Numbered from the stretch's first letter, positions 30,701 to 39,621 are shown. The stretch: 54,692 nucleotides of DNA from Planctomycetota bacterium (GCA_021785435.1 JAJYFE010000008.1:1-54692), one strand, 5' to 3'. Made by a program: numbers and translations. Notes: generated from the sequence alone by a model not told the origin.

Positions 30701-30988
30701 CGGCGCCTTCGCGCCCGTGAAATCCGGGGCTACGACGGCTTCACGGAAGAGGATGAAGCGTTCATCCAGCAGGTCATCGGGCACCTGTCGGACGGCGCCC
30801 TGCCAAGGAGCACGACCAGGAAAGTCGCCGGCGCTTTGCGCAGAGAGGCCGAACCGCTCAAGGTTCTGGGCATTCTGCGCCGTGATATACCGGAGCTGCT
30901 GCTGCAGCCCACTCGCGCCCAGCAGGCCGCCGGCACCGCCAGTCCGCGGGAAGTTATTCTTTCCTCCATGCTGCTGGAGGCACCATGA
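27773..30988 (+). CDS. PLD-like nuclease domain fused to SNF2/DEAD helicase (defence-type)
   Basis: N-terminal PLDc: RLHAKLYIMTFREGDRDAGRVITGSSNLTESGL. Helicase motifs VVGLGKTYMAAMLA, VFVDESHRFR, ILVSATPLNN, NYDIPWNPTRLIQRVGRVNRVG. Confidence 0.85.
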   Translation: MASSDLTFITNEPGGTLRQRFADLLAADTSRFDCLVGYFFISGFHKLYPSLEKVEKIRILVGLRTDGSVWELLRDAREPPGVLPPSHASVREHVPKDMLQEFDTAPYTAEVEAGVGKFTEWIRSGKLEIKAHPSERLHAKLYIMTFREGDRDAGRVITGSSNLTESGLVENLEFNVELKNHSDYDFALGKFNELWAAAVDVSRPCADAILQQSPYAPFTPHELYLKFLYEYFRGELNRPADSDDLGVPRGFKKLQYQEEAVLTARKILEEYGGVFLSDVVGLGKTYMAAMLAQRLDGRSLVLAPPHLLDADNPGSWRNVFGDFGVRQSEFESIGTLDALLRRDLAKYKNVFVDESHRFRTETSRTYETLAQICRGKRVILVSATPLNNTPADVLSQVKLFQNGASSTIPGVRNLNAFFAKLQSKLRGLDRQHHREAYLSAVQANAKATRESVLKYLMVRRTRTEITKYYGEDLRRQGLVFPEVADPKPLYYQLNKDEAGILSSTIRSLTSDFKFARYKPLLYFEGVRDDRQLQGQHNLARFMKTLMVKRLESSFHAFRLTLRRFINTYERVITELNKGHVYISKGYIDKIFDLLESDDPQAVEDLLDDGKAEKLDAKDFNPGFLADLQSDRAVLRSIYSRWAGVKRDPKWESFCEILRTNKQLKHGKLIIFTESRETAEYLAARIASEVEKKVLLSTSRSDEAAYRQVTDNFDARALHPKDDYRILVATEVLSEGVNLHRSNIVINYDIPWNPTRLIQRVGRVNRVGTGFDTIYTYNFFPTDEGNDLIKLKEAAEAKIRAFIEMLGNDARLLTDGEEIKSHDLFSKLNSKATLTGEDEQEETELKYLSEIREIRDKNPELFARVKRLPKKARSTRLIGETAAPARVRPPALLTYFRQGRLDKFYVTGPGDAAAAELDFMSAARLLKPAEVKEPLQKIGGDFYRLLDKNKAAFEAATSAEAEEAASRPAGANDAYILRRLRAREIRGYDGFTEEDEAFIQQVIGHLSDGALPRSTTRKVAGALRREAEPLKVLGILRRDIPELLLQPTRAQQAAGTASPREVILSSMLLEAP

Positions 30989-33900
30989 ACCGTGAGCAGG
31001 CCCGCGGCCTCGTGCGGAAGACCTTTACCCAGTCCTTCGACAAGGGCCGGTTTGGGGAGTTCATCCAAAATCTACTTAGCCATGTCGATGGCGACAAAGC
31101 TTTCGGCTGCAACAGCCAGTATGTGAAGGACGCGTTCAAGAGCCACGTCCACCGGTATGAGCGCCTGGGAACCTACACCGCCCCGGACAACCGCAAGGCG
31201 GATATCCTCGTCGTTGAGCTTACCCATGGGTCCAAACTTACCCGCGCCCGTACCGCCCTGCGTAATTTTGTGGCCGATTATCTCAACGGGCGTGGCAAGA
31301 AAGATGCCGCCCTGGTCGGGTTTGTTTCGCCGTCGGAGGTCGCCTGGCGTTTTTCCTACGTCAAAATGGAATACGCGACTGTTGAAAAGCCATCGGGCGA
31401 CATCGGTACTGAAACACGTTTGACCCCGGCCCGGCGCTTTTCGTACATTGTCGGCCCGGGCGAAAGCTGCCACACCGCGCAAACACGCTTCGTTGATCTT
31501 CTGCAAAACACGCAAACCGACCCGCAGCTGACGGAGATTGAAGAAGCCTTCAGCGTGGAGGCCGTTACCAAGGAATTCTTCGAACGGTACAAGGAGTTTT
31601 TCCTTGCGGTAAAAGTTGAACTCGACAAAATCGCGGCGGGCGATAAGACCGTGGGCGCGGAATTTGCCGCCCGGAAGGTCAGCACCATTGATTTTGCCAA
31701 GAAACTGATGGGCCAACTCGTCTTCCTCTATTTCCTCCAGAAAAAAGGCTGGCTCGGCGTGGCCAAAGACGCCCCCTGGGGCACCGGCCCGCATAATTTC
31801 CTGCGGAAGCTCGCCAGCGGCGATTATGGCCAACGGAAGAACTTTTTTAACGATGCGCTCGAACCGCTCTTTTACGATTCCCTGGCCACGGATCGCGGGC
31901 ACGAGGCATTTTGCGAACAGTTCAATTGCCGTATCCCATTTCTGAATGGCGGCCTGTTTGAGCCGCTGAACAATTACGATTGGCGCAAAACCGAAATCCT
32001 GCTGCCCAACCGCCTGTTCACCAATACCGATACCGACCCCGCTGAAGAGGGCATCACCGGCACCGGTATCCTGGATGTGTTTGACCGTTACAACTTCACC
32101 GTCAATGAAGCCGAGCCGCTGGAAAAGGAAGTCGCCATCGACCCCGAAATGCTCGGAAAAGTGTTTGAAGGTCTGCTGGGCGTCAGGGAGCGCAAATCGA
32201 AAGGTTCCTTCTATACCCCGCGTGAAATTGTCCATTACATGTGCCAGGAAAGCCTGATTAACTATCTCGACACGGCAATCAATGGTGGCACAGACATTCC
32301 TGTCCGTAACCCCCCAAACCACCAAGGTGCTCCAGGCATTCCTGTCGGCACACCGGCTCAGGGTGAAACAGGCATTCCGGCCTGCGTTTCAACCAACCAA
32401 GGTGGCACAGACATTCCTGGCTCTGTTTCATCCGCGGAAATTCACAAAACCAACCGCAATCTGCCCCATTGGACCAGAGAAGGATCAGTCTATTGGATCA
32501 CGTTCCGGCTCGCCGATTCCATGCCACAGGAAAAACTGAATGCCTGGCGGGCGGAACGGGAAATCTGGCTCGAGCAACACCCCCAGCCGTGGAGTGATGA
32601 GGATTGGAAACAATACGACGAAAGTTTAGGCGAGCGCCTGCAATCGTGGCTTGATGCCGGATACGGTTCATGCGCCCTTAGGCGGCCCGATGTCCGGCAA
32701 ATTGTGCAGGACTGTCTGCTTCGCTTCGACGGCCGGCGGCTGTGGCTCCACGCCGCGGTCATCATGCCCAATCACGTCCATTTGCTTCTCGAACCCGTTG
32801 CCGGTAACGAATTGTCTGAACTCCTCAAGGGCATCAAAGGTGCAAGCGCCCGCAAAGCCAACCAAATCCTGGGTAATACCGGGGCTGCCTTTTGGATGGA
32901 CGAATCATACGACCACATTGTTCGCAGTGAGCGGCAGCGTCAACACTTTATCCGCTACATCATGGAAAATCCTGTCAAAGCGAAACTGCCCGCCGGCCAG
33001 TATTGGCTCCACCAAGGTGACACAGGCATTCCTGCCTGTAAATCACAAACACAGACAGGAATGTCTGTGCTACCACAAACACAGACAGGAATGTCTGTGC
33101 TACCACAAACACAGACAGGAATGTCTGTGCTACCACAAACACAGACAGGAATGTCTGTGCTACCACGAACACAGACAGGAATGTTTGTGCTACCACAAAC
33201 ACAGACAGGAATGTCTGTGCTACCACGAACACAGACAGGAATGTCTGTGCTACCACGAACACAGACAGGAATGTCTGTGCCACGTTGTGACATTGAAACG
33301 TTCATCCACGAAGGTGACCGGATTGCGGATTATGACGCCGTTAAGGCCAACCATGGCATTAAGTTGCCCGCCGCCGTAAAAACCAACGCCCGGCTATTGG
33401 ATGAAAAACTCGCCGCGATCACCGTGTGCGATCCCGCCATTGGATCGGGCGCTTTTCCGGTGGGCATGATGCAGGAGATTGTCCGCGCCCGCTCCGCATT
33501 GACTCCGTATTTCAACGACACCCATGAACGCACCCCGTACCATTTCAAGCGCCACGCCATTCAGAACTGCCTCTATGGCGTAGATATCGACCCCGGCGCG
33601 GTGGAAATCGCCAAATTGCGGCTGTGGCTTTCACTAGTGGTGGATGAAGAAGATGTGCACCAGACCAGGCCACTGCCCAATCTCGACTACAAAGTGGTCG
33701 CCGGCAATTCCCTGCTGGGTTTTCCATTCAGGTCGGAACGCCTGCGGAAAATTGAGGAGCTCAAAGCCCAGTTTTTTGGAGAGACCAGCCACGATGTTAA
33801 AACGCGACTGAAGGCGGAAATCGATGGCCAGCTATCGCAGGCCTTCGCCAACTCGAAACGCAGCCTGGGTTATGCGGTGAACTTCGATTTTCGAACCGTA

Positions 33901-35112
33901 TTCTCCGAAATTTTCCACAGAAAAGGCGGCTTCGATGTCGTCATTGGCAATCCGCCGTACCTCTTCGCGCGAAACAGCAAGGAAAAAGGAATCACAGCAG
34001 CCGACAAACAAATATACCACGACGCGTACAAGCTCGCCCAATACCAAGTAAATTTATATCCGCTGTTCATCGAAAAAGGCACCAGCATATTGAGGGACCG
34101 AGGCAGCTTTGCATTCATCACGCCGAATAACTGGCTAACGATCAACACCAACGGATTGCTGCGGCAGTTTGTTCTTGGCCAATCCGAGGTCACAATTGTC
34201 AATTTTTTCGCCCGCATGTTTGCCAGCGCGGATGTTGACAGTTCAATTATCATTTACAAGAGGTCCGGGGAAAAACGGCGCATAAAACTCTTCGAATTCA
34301 GGACTGTCCTGGAATTCGTCACGGAGACCGATTGCGATTTTTTTCTGCAACAACGAGATTCGATCATAAATATCGACGCACAGAAGGGCGGCCGTGTTGC
34401 CGCGTTGACGGGGAAAATCGAATCGCAGGCCGACCGGCTCAGGGACGCTGCCGATGCCAAGGTAGGGCTCGGGGCCTACGGTCTTGGGCGGGGCATCCCT
34501 CCGCAAACCGAAGAGATGATTAGGAACCGAATATACCACTCCACAAAGAAAGCCTCACCCGACCACTACAGGTACATAGACGGGAGGGACGTGTGCAGAT
34601 ACCGCGTTGGCTGGTCCGGGGAATTCCTGCAATACGGCGACCACCTCAGAGAGCCACGACGGGACTGGAAGCTCTTCTCCTCGAAGCGCATCCTTGTGCG
34701 CCAGATTCCGGCAAATCCGCCCTATTGTATTCACGCTTGCATCGTCGAGGAAACACTCCTCAATGACCGCAACTCAATGAACATCGTCAACTTCCGCGAG
34801 CCGCCAGAGCTTGTTCTGGGCATTGTAAACTCGCGGCTCACATCGTTCTGGTTCGTCCACAAATTCGGCAAAATGCAGCGGCAGACGTTTCCACAATTCA
34901 AGGTCAACGAGCTCGCGGAATTCCCGCTGCCCCGTGGGAGGAACCAACGGCAGGACGAAATAATCCCTCTCGTTGAGAAGATTCTATCGGCGAAACGCGA
35001 CGACCCTGAAGCGGATATCAGCGCCATGGATCGAAAGCTCGACCAGATTGTGTATGAGCTCTATGGCCTGACTCCGGAGGAAATTGCGATTGTGGAGGGG
35101 GCGGTAAAATAA
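30985..35112 (+). CDS. Eco57I/TaqI-like N6-adenine DNA methyltransferase (restriction-type) with an in-frame RAYT insertion
   Basis: Overlaps the helicase stop. FYTPREIVHYM, then after the insertion TVCDPAIGSGAFPVGMM (SAM motif I) and FDVVIGNPPYLFARN (NPPY); C-terminal specificity-like region. Confidence 0.85.
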   Translation: MNREQARGLVRKTFTQSFDKGRFGEFIQNLLSHVDGDKAFGCNSQYVKDAFKSHVHRYERLGTYTAPDNRKADILVVELTHGSKLTRARTALRNFVADYLNGRGKKDAALVGFVSPSEVAWRFSYVKMEYATVEKPSGDIGTETRLTPARRFSYIVGPGESCHTAQTRFVDLLQNTQTDPQLTEIEEAFSVEAVTKEFFERYKEFFLAVKVELDKIAAGDKTVGAEFAARKVSTIDFAKKLMGQLVFLYFLQKKGWLGVAKDAPWGTGPHNFLRKLASGDYGQRKNFFNDALEPLFYDSLATDRGHEAFCEQFNCRIPFLNGGLFEPLNNYDWRKTEILLPNRLFTNTDTDPAEEGITGTGILDVFDRYNFTVNEAEPLEKEVAIDPEMLGKVFEGLLGVRERKSKGSFYTPREIVHYMCQESLINYLDTAINGGTDIPVRNPPNHQGAPGIPVGTPAQGETGIPACVSTNQGGTDIPGSVSSAEIHKTNRNLPHWTREGSVYWITFRLADSMPQEKLNAWRAEREIWLEQHPQPWSDEDWKQYDESLGERLQSWLDAGYGSCALRRPDVRQIVQDCLLRFDGRRLWLHAAVIMPNHVHLLLEPVAGNELSELLKGIKGASARKANQILGNTGAAFWMDESYDHIVRSERQRQHFIRYIMENPVKAKLPAGQYWLHQGDTGIPACKSQTQTGMSVLPQTQTGMSVLPQTQTGMSVLPQTQTGMSVLPRTQTGMFVLPQTQTGMSVLPRTQTGMSVLPRTQTGMSVPRCDIETFIHEGDRIADYDAVKANHGIKLPAAVKTNARLLDEKLAAITVCDPAIGSGAFPVGMMQEIVRARSALTPYFNDTHERTPYHFKRHAIQNCLYGVDIDPGAVEIAKLRLWLSLVVDEEDVHQTRPLPNLDYKVVAGNSLLGFPFRSERLRKIEELKAQFFGETSHDVKTRLKAEIDGQLSQAFANSKRSLGYAVNFDFRTVFSEIFHRKGGFDVVIGNPPYLFARNSKEKGITAADKQIYHDAYKLAQYQVNLYPLFIEKGTSILRDRGSFAFITPNNWLTINTNGLLRQFVLGQSEVTIVNFFARMFASADVDSSIIIYKRSGEKRRIKLFEFRTVLEFVTETDCDFFLQQRDSIINIDAQKGGRVAALTGKIESQADRLRDAADAKVGLGAYGLGRGIPPQTEEMIRNRIYHSTKKASPDHYRYIDGRDVCRYRVGWSGEFLQYGDHLREPRRDWKLFSSKRILVRQIPANPPYCIHACIVEETLLNDRNSMNIVNFREPPELVLGIVNSRLTSFWFVHKFGKMQRQTFPQFKVNELAEFPLPRGRNQRQDEIIPLVEKILSAKRDDPEADISAMDRKLDQIVYELYGLTPEEIAIVEGAVK
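32285..33283 (+). mobile_element. RAYT (REP-associated HUH/Y1 transposase) element inserted in frame in the methyltransferase gene
   Basis: Perfect 20-bp terminal inverted repeats GTGGCACAGACATTCCTGTC (32285-32304; reverse complement at 33264-33283). Length 999 bp (333 codons). Encodes IMPNHVHLLLEP (HUH) and HFIRYIMENPVKAKL (catalytic Tyr) typical of RAYTs. Confidence 0.85.
33045..33283 (+). repeat. Tandem palindromic REP array, 8 copies, 30-bp unit
   Basis: ACAGACAGGAATGTCTGT (stem ACAGAC/GTCTGT) at 33051, 33081, 33111, 33141, 33171, 33201, 33231 and 33261. Confidence 0.95.
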
Positions 35113-35237
35113 AATTCGGCGAATTGTGCGCCGGCCAGGAGAAGGAACGAACGTCGGCGGACGTGGTGGGGCTTGGGGGCGGAGGTCTGAAGCCCGCTGA
35201 ACGCTTTGCGTGCTGGGCGGGGGCGCACGGCGGGGGG

Positions 35238-35490
35238 GTGGCGCTGGGCGCAGCGAATTGAATCGGCTGACACGTTACAACGGCCGCGGGATTGTGATCC
35301 GCGCGGCTGCGGTAGCGCTTCCCGCGGCGAATTGAATCGGCGGGCGCGTTGCGACGGCCGCGGGATTGCGATCCGCGCGGCTGCGGTGGGGCTCCGCGCA
35401 GCGAATTGAATCGGCGGGCACTAGGACGCTCCCTGACGGTCGCGGCTCGGTGTCGGGGTAGCGCCCCGCGCAGCGAATTGAATCGGCGGC
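35238..35490 (+). CRISPR. Degenerate secondary CRISPR mini-array (4 decayed repeats, 3 spacers)
   Basis: Repeats at 35238, 35312, 35386 and 35458 keep GCGAATTGAATCGGC. Spacer 35422-35457 is identical to main-array spacer 27362-27397. Spacers 35274-35311 and 35348-35385 are near-copies of 27434-27471. Confidence 0.85.
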
Positions 35491-35526
35491 ATAAATGCCG
35501 CCGCTAAGATGGTTGGGGATTGGGCA

Positions 35527-36552
35527 CTATGACCGCCGGCCGGCTGCCGCGGCGTACTCGCGAAACAGGCGCAGGTAAAGCTGATAATCCTGGTAAGAAA
35601 CTCCGGGCGGCGTTTGATGGTCGCAACTGATGAGTAAACCGCCCTTAGCCGCGGTCGGAAGCAGCCGTTCGAACTCGGCCCGCATCGCGGCCTCGCCGCG
35701 GTGCATCGTCATTTTGTCGAAATGGCCGATGAATTTCATGCGGGGATGGGCGGCGCGCAACTTCGCGATGTCCACGCCCGCCTGCCGCTCCAGCGGAAGA
35801 ATTCCTTCCAGCCCCGCCTGCTCGAACCAATGGGCGGGCACGGTGATATCGCCGTCGGAGTCGATCAGTGGAATGATGCCGTATTGTTTCAGCAGCGGGA
35901 CCACGCGGGCGTAATACGGACGCATGAACTCATCAAACTGGCCGGTGGAAAGCATGGGGCCATGATTATAACTCATATCTTCGGCGAAAGTCATGAAATC
36001 GGGGGTGCAGATCGAAACGATCTTCTCCAATATCTTCACATTCCAATCCGCCAGATCGCGGTTAATACGATGGATCAGTTCGGGTTGGTCGTAGAGCGCG
36101 TAGAAATGCGGTTCGATTCCCAGCAAAATCCGTGGAAACCAGAAAAATCCTTCGAGTGTGAACCACATGACGACTTCGCCGCGCCGCTGCTGTTGCGCCC
36201 ATTGGCCCCAAGTTCGCCAGCGTTCGGATAGCGTTTCGAGGTCGGGATAAAGACAGGGAAGCAGGCGCTCGTAATCGGCCAGGGAACGAATAATACCCGC
36301 GCCATAGGAGGCCTCCATCGGGCAGGTGGGGCGGCGCGGCGAAAACCAGTCCTGCCAATACAGTTCCAGACCGAAATGGCGGCAGATTTCGTAACGGTCG
36401 GTCAAGCTCCGCGGCAGCTGCTCCGTATGCCAGCGGTCGATGGTTTTATCCCACCAACCGGCCCATTCCAGCAGCGGCAACCGGTCGAAAGGCTGAAAAT
36501 TCATAACCGCGTGGAAGCGTTCACGCGTCGACATGGCCAGAGTGTTCATGGT
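35527..36552 (-). CDS. Uroporphyrinogen decarboxylase-family protein
   Basis: FAEDMSYNHGPMLSTGQFDEFMRPYYARVVPLLKQYGIIPLIDSDGDITVPAHWFEQAGLEGILPLERQAGVDIAKLR. Start placed at MNTLAMSTRERFHAVMNFQPFDRLP. Confidence 0.85.
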   Translation of the reverse strand, partial: TMNTLAMSTRERFHAVMNFQPFDRLPLLEWAGWWDKTIDRWHTEQLPRSLTDRYEICRHFGLELYWQDWFSPRRPTCPMEASYGAGIIRSLADYERLLPCLYPDLETLSERWRTWGQWAQQQRRGEVVMWFTLEGFFWFPRILLGIEPHFYALYDQPELIHRINRDLADWNVKILEKIVSICTPDFMTFAEDMSYNHGPMLSTGQFDEFMRPYYARVVPLLKQYGIIPLIDSDGDITVPAHWFEQAGLEGILPLERQAGVDIAKLRAAHPRMKFIGHFDKMTMHRGEAAMRAEFERLLPTAAKGGLLISCDHQTPPGVSYQDYQLYLRLFREYAAAAGRRS

Positions 36553-36590
36553 TTCTGGTTTCCGGCTTATCGTTTCTTGTTGTGCACGGC

Positions 36591-37394
36591 TCAGGCGCCG
36601 CCGGCGTAAACGATGGGATTCCAATCGTCATTGGCCAGCGTGTCGCCGGGCTTAAGCGACTTAAAATAAGCGTCGGGCAGGATGTTTTGCTGACCATTGA
36701 ACGTGCTGCCCACGGGCATATAGGCGCAGGTCATCGCGATGCGGCGTTTCCGGGTCATGTTGGCGCCGGCCCCGTGGGCGCACAGGCCGTTGTGGAAACT
36801 GCAATCGCCAGGTTGCATGGGGCCGGACACTGGATCTGTCTCGGCCATCTTGGGATAAATCTTGAACAGATCGGCCAAGTTCTGGCCGATGCCGACATTT
36901 TCGTACGTGGCCAGCTTGTGGGAGCCGGGGATGAACCACATGCAGCCGTTCTCCAGGGTGGCCTCTTCCAGGGCGATCCAGATGGAAAGGGCATGGCGGG
37001 AGTAGAAGGACCAGTAAGGATTATCCAGATGCCACGCCGTCGGATTGCCGAACGGCTCCTTGATCAGCGTTTGATCGTGCCAGACCCGCATCCCCTTAAC
37101 CCCCTCCAATTGGCAAAGCATGCGCCCCAGCTGCGGGCTGAGCATATAGCGTTTGACGATGGGGTTGATCCGCCACAAGTTCAGGCGCTGCGTAAAGACG
37201 CCTTTGTAGTAACCTTCCGGATCTTGCAGGTTCGCCCCACCGCCAGCCACCCTTGTCTTTCCCATTTCCGTGACGCATTGGAGCACGGCGGCTTTAAGTT
37301 CGGTGACTTCGCCGGCGGAGAGGAAGTTGCGGTGCAAAACGAATCCGTCCCGCTGGTAGGACGATATTTGTTGGGGGGTCAGCGTGGTATTCAA
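36591..37394 (-). CDS. Phytanoyl-CoA dioxygenase (PhyH) family protein
   Basis: AWHLDNPYWSFYSRHALSIWIALEEATLENGCMWFIPGSHKL, GDCSFHNGLCAHGAGANMT. Confidence 0.9.
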   Translation of the reverse strand: MNTTLTPQQISSYQRDGFVLHRNFLSAGEVTELKAAVLQCVTEMGKTRVAGGGANLQDPEGYYKGVFTQRLNLWRINPIVKRYMLSPQLGRMLCQLEGVKGMRVWHDQTLIKEPFGNPTAWHLDNPYWSFYSRHALSIWIALEEATLENGCMWFIPGSHKLATYENVGIGQNLADLFKIYPKMAETDPVSGPMQPGDCSFHNGLCAHGAGANMTRKRRIAMTCAYMPVGSTFNGQQNILPDAYFKSLKPGDTLANDDWNPIVYAGGA

Positions 37395-37675
37395 GAGAAA
37401 CTCCTTTCAGTGCAGTTCCACATGCTCCCGTGGAGCATGAAAAGGGTTGTAACGCGAGCGTCCTAACCACCGGCGTACGGGCCGCCGGACTAACCACCGG
37501 CGTACAGGAAGCCCGGCCTCGTTTGCAGGACCGTTCCGCAAATACCAGGTTTGCACGCTTCCTGGCCCGGAGCGCTGGAAGCCCCGACCCATCGAAATAA
37601 TAGCCTGTATTTTATTGTAATCTTGGACTATATTGCGCAATTGGCAGGACAAGATTAGCGCCGTGGGAGCAGGAC

Positions 37676-38617
37676 ATGTCCAACCCGGAACCACCCCAAC
37701 GCATTGTCATCAAGCAGAAACACCCTGAATCTCTGCGGCAACTTGGCATCGCGGTAGACTACTTCCCGCATTACGTCAACCGCACCATCCACTCGCACGC
37801 GCTGGATGTGGTTCTGCTAAGCTGCATCATCCGGGGGCGCGGCCGCCATTTGATCGATGATGAATCGTTTGAGGAAACCGGCTCTTCCGTGGCCGTAACC
37901 CATTATGATCAACGCCATTGCATTCTGACGGACGCCCAGGGGATGGAGATCTTCAACGTTTACCTGGACTTGCAGAATCATCCGCTGCCGGTGCTTCCAC
38001 CGGATCTGCAGCCGTTTGTGCCGTTGCTTTTGCCGCTGCATCCGCGTTTCCAACACCGGCTCAACCGCATCGTACGGCTGCAGTTTAACGATTCCCGGCC
38101 ACTGGCCCAGTTGCTCCAGGCGCTGCAGCGTGAATTGCGCGGTCGTGAAGCCGGATATGCACCGGCGGTGGCGCTGCTTTGGAAATATTTTCTCATTCTT
38201 TGTTGCCGGCGCGCTCTGGAAAATGGCTTTGTGCCGCCGGGCGAGCCGGCCAACCTTCCGCGGCGCCGGTTGGAGGAACTGCGACAATATATCGACCAGG
38301 CGTATCGGGAGCGGCACACGCTCGGTTCACTGGCCGCGCGCGCTCACCTGAGCCGCACCTATCTGTGCCGGGGTTTCAAGGCCTATACAGGTAAACGGTT
38401 GTTCAATTATCTGATGGAGCGGCGCATCCAGGCCGCGATGGTGCAGTTACGCAGCGGGAACGAAAAGGTGCTGGCGGTCGCCTTAAACAGCGGCTTCCAC
38501 GATCTGGCCTATTTTAATCGCAAGTTCAAACAGATTGTGGGCATGACTCCGACGGCCTATCGCGGCACGGCAAGACCCCATCTTCCGCACGCCGCACCAA
38601 AACCCACCGGACCTTGA
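37676..38617 (+). CDS. AraC-family transcriptional regulator
   Basis: LAARAHLSRTYLCRGFKAYTGKRLFNYLMERRIQAAMVQLRSGNEKVLAVALNSGFHDLAYFNRKFKQIVGMTPTAYR. Confidence 0.92.
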   Translation: MSNPEPPQRIVIKQKHPESLRQLGIAVDYFPHYVNRTIHSHALDVVLLSCIIRGRGRHLIDDESFEETGSSVAVTHYDQRHCILTDAQGMEIFNVYLDLQNHPLPVLPPDLQPFVPLLLPLHPRFQHRLNRIVRLQFNDSRPLAQLLQALQRELRGREAGYAPAVALLWKYFLILCCRRALENGFVPPGEPANLPRRRLEELRQYIDQAYRERHTLGSLAARAHLSRTYLCRGFKAYTGKRLFNYLMERRIQAAMVQLRSGNEKVLAVALNSGFHDLAYFNRKFKQIVGMTPTAYRGTARPHLPHAAPKPTGP

Positions 38618-39168
38618 AAACAATGGATATGAACCTTATGCTGCAACCCTTGAAAATATTGGCGCCATGCGAAGATTTTTGTTCATCGTGAGAACAGCAG
38701 ATTCGGCGGTGGGCGGGCGGCTACCCCCGGCAAGGTCTCCAAAGGCGACTCCGCGATCCACCGTGGCCGATCCGCCTCCGTGCGGACCGACGGCTATATA
38801 TTACCGAGGGCTATATATTTTGGTTGCGGCTTCGCCGCGTTGGGCTGCAAAGGCGTTGTAATGGGGCGGCATCACGGGGAGGGGGCGAGGCCGCTGCCTG
38901 ACGGTTGTGGTGCGGGGCGGTCTGAGGCAATACGGCGCGCAACGGAGTTTGAAGCAAATGGCCGGGGCGTCGGGTGCGGTGGCGAGCCTGGGGCTCTTTC
39001 TTCCACCAGAAGTTTATGGAGTGACAGGGTACCAGGAAACGGCGCCTGCGGATTTTCGGATGGGCCGTTTGCCAGGATTGTCAGAAATTGAGTAAACTCC
39101 TGGGGCAGGCTGAGCCGATACCTTGGCAATCGCTTCAATTTCCATGCTCACGCTTAGGGAGCCGACCC

Positions 39169-39621
39169 ATGAATGCAGTGGCCTTATCCGACAGTGAACG
39201 ACGACAGATTGTCGCCGCCCTGGCGGCGTTGACACAGCGCAGTGATTCTCCCGCCCGGCGGCAGCCAAGGCACTGCGTCGAACAGCTGATGTGGCTGAAG
39301 CGCCTGCCGCAGCCGGACCATCCCCGGGGCGGATCGTTCAAGATTCGCACCCAGGATGTTTCTTCGAAGGGCATCGGTTTCCTGGCCCGTCGCCCCTTTC
39401 AGCCAGATGAATGGGTGGTTATACCGCTGCAATTTCAGGAAGGCGGAGGAATGCTGGTGCTTTGCCGGATCCGCTTCTGTACGCCGCAGTCCGAAGGCGG
39501 CTATCGGGTGGGGGCATATTTCGAGAAAACCCTCCCCGATCCAACGGGTCAAGCCCGCATTCCGTCTGAGTGGTTAAAACTGGCCTGGGGCGAACCGGCA
39601 GCAGCAGAGGGTAGAAAGTAA
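39169..39621 (+). CDS. PilZ-domain-like protein
   Basis: RRQPRH near the N-terminus, FKIRTQDVSSKGIGFLARRPFQPDEWVVIPLQF, VLCRIRFCTPQSEGGYRVGAYFEKTL. Confidence 0.65.
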   Translation: MNAVALSDSERRQIVAALAALTQRSDSPARRQPRHCVEQLMWLKRLPQPDHPRGGSFKIRTQDVSSKGIGFLARRPFQPDEWVVIPLQFQEGGGMLVLCRIRFCTPQSEGGYRVGAYFEKTLPDPTGQARIPSEWLKLAWGEPAAAEGRK

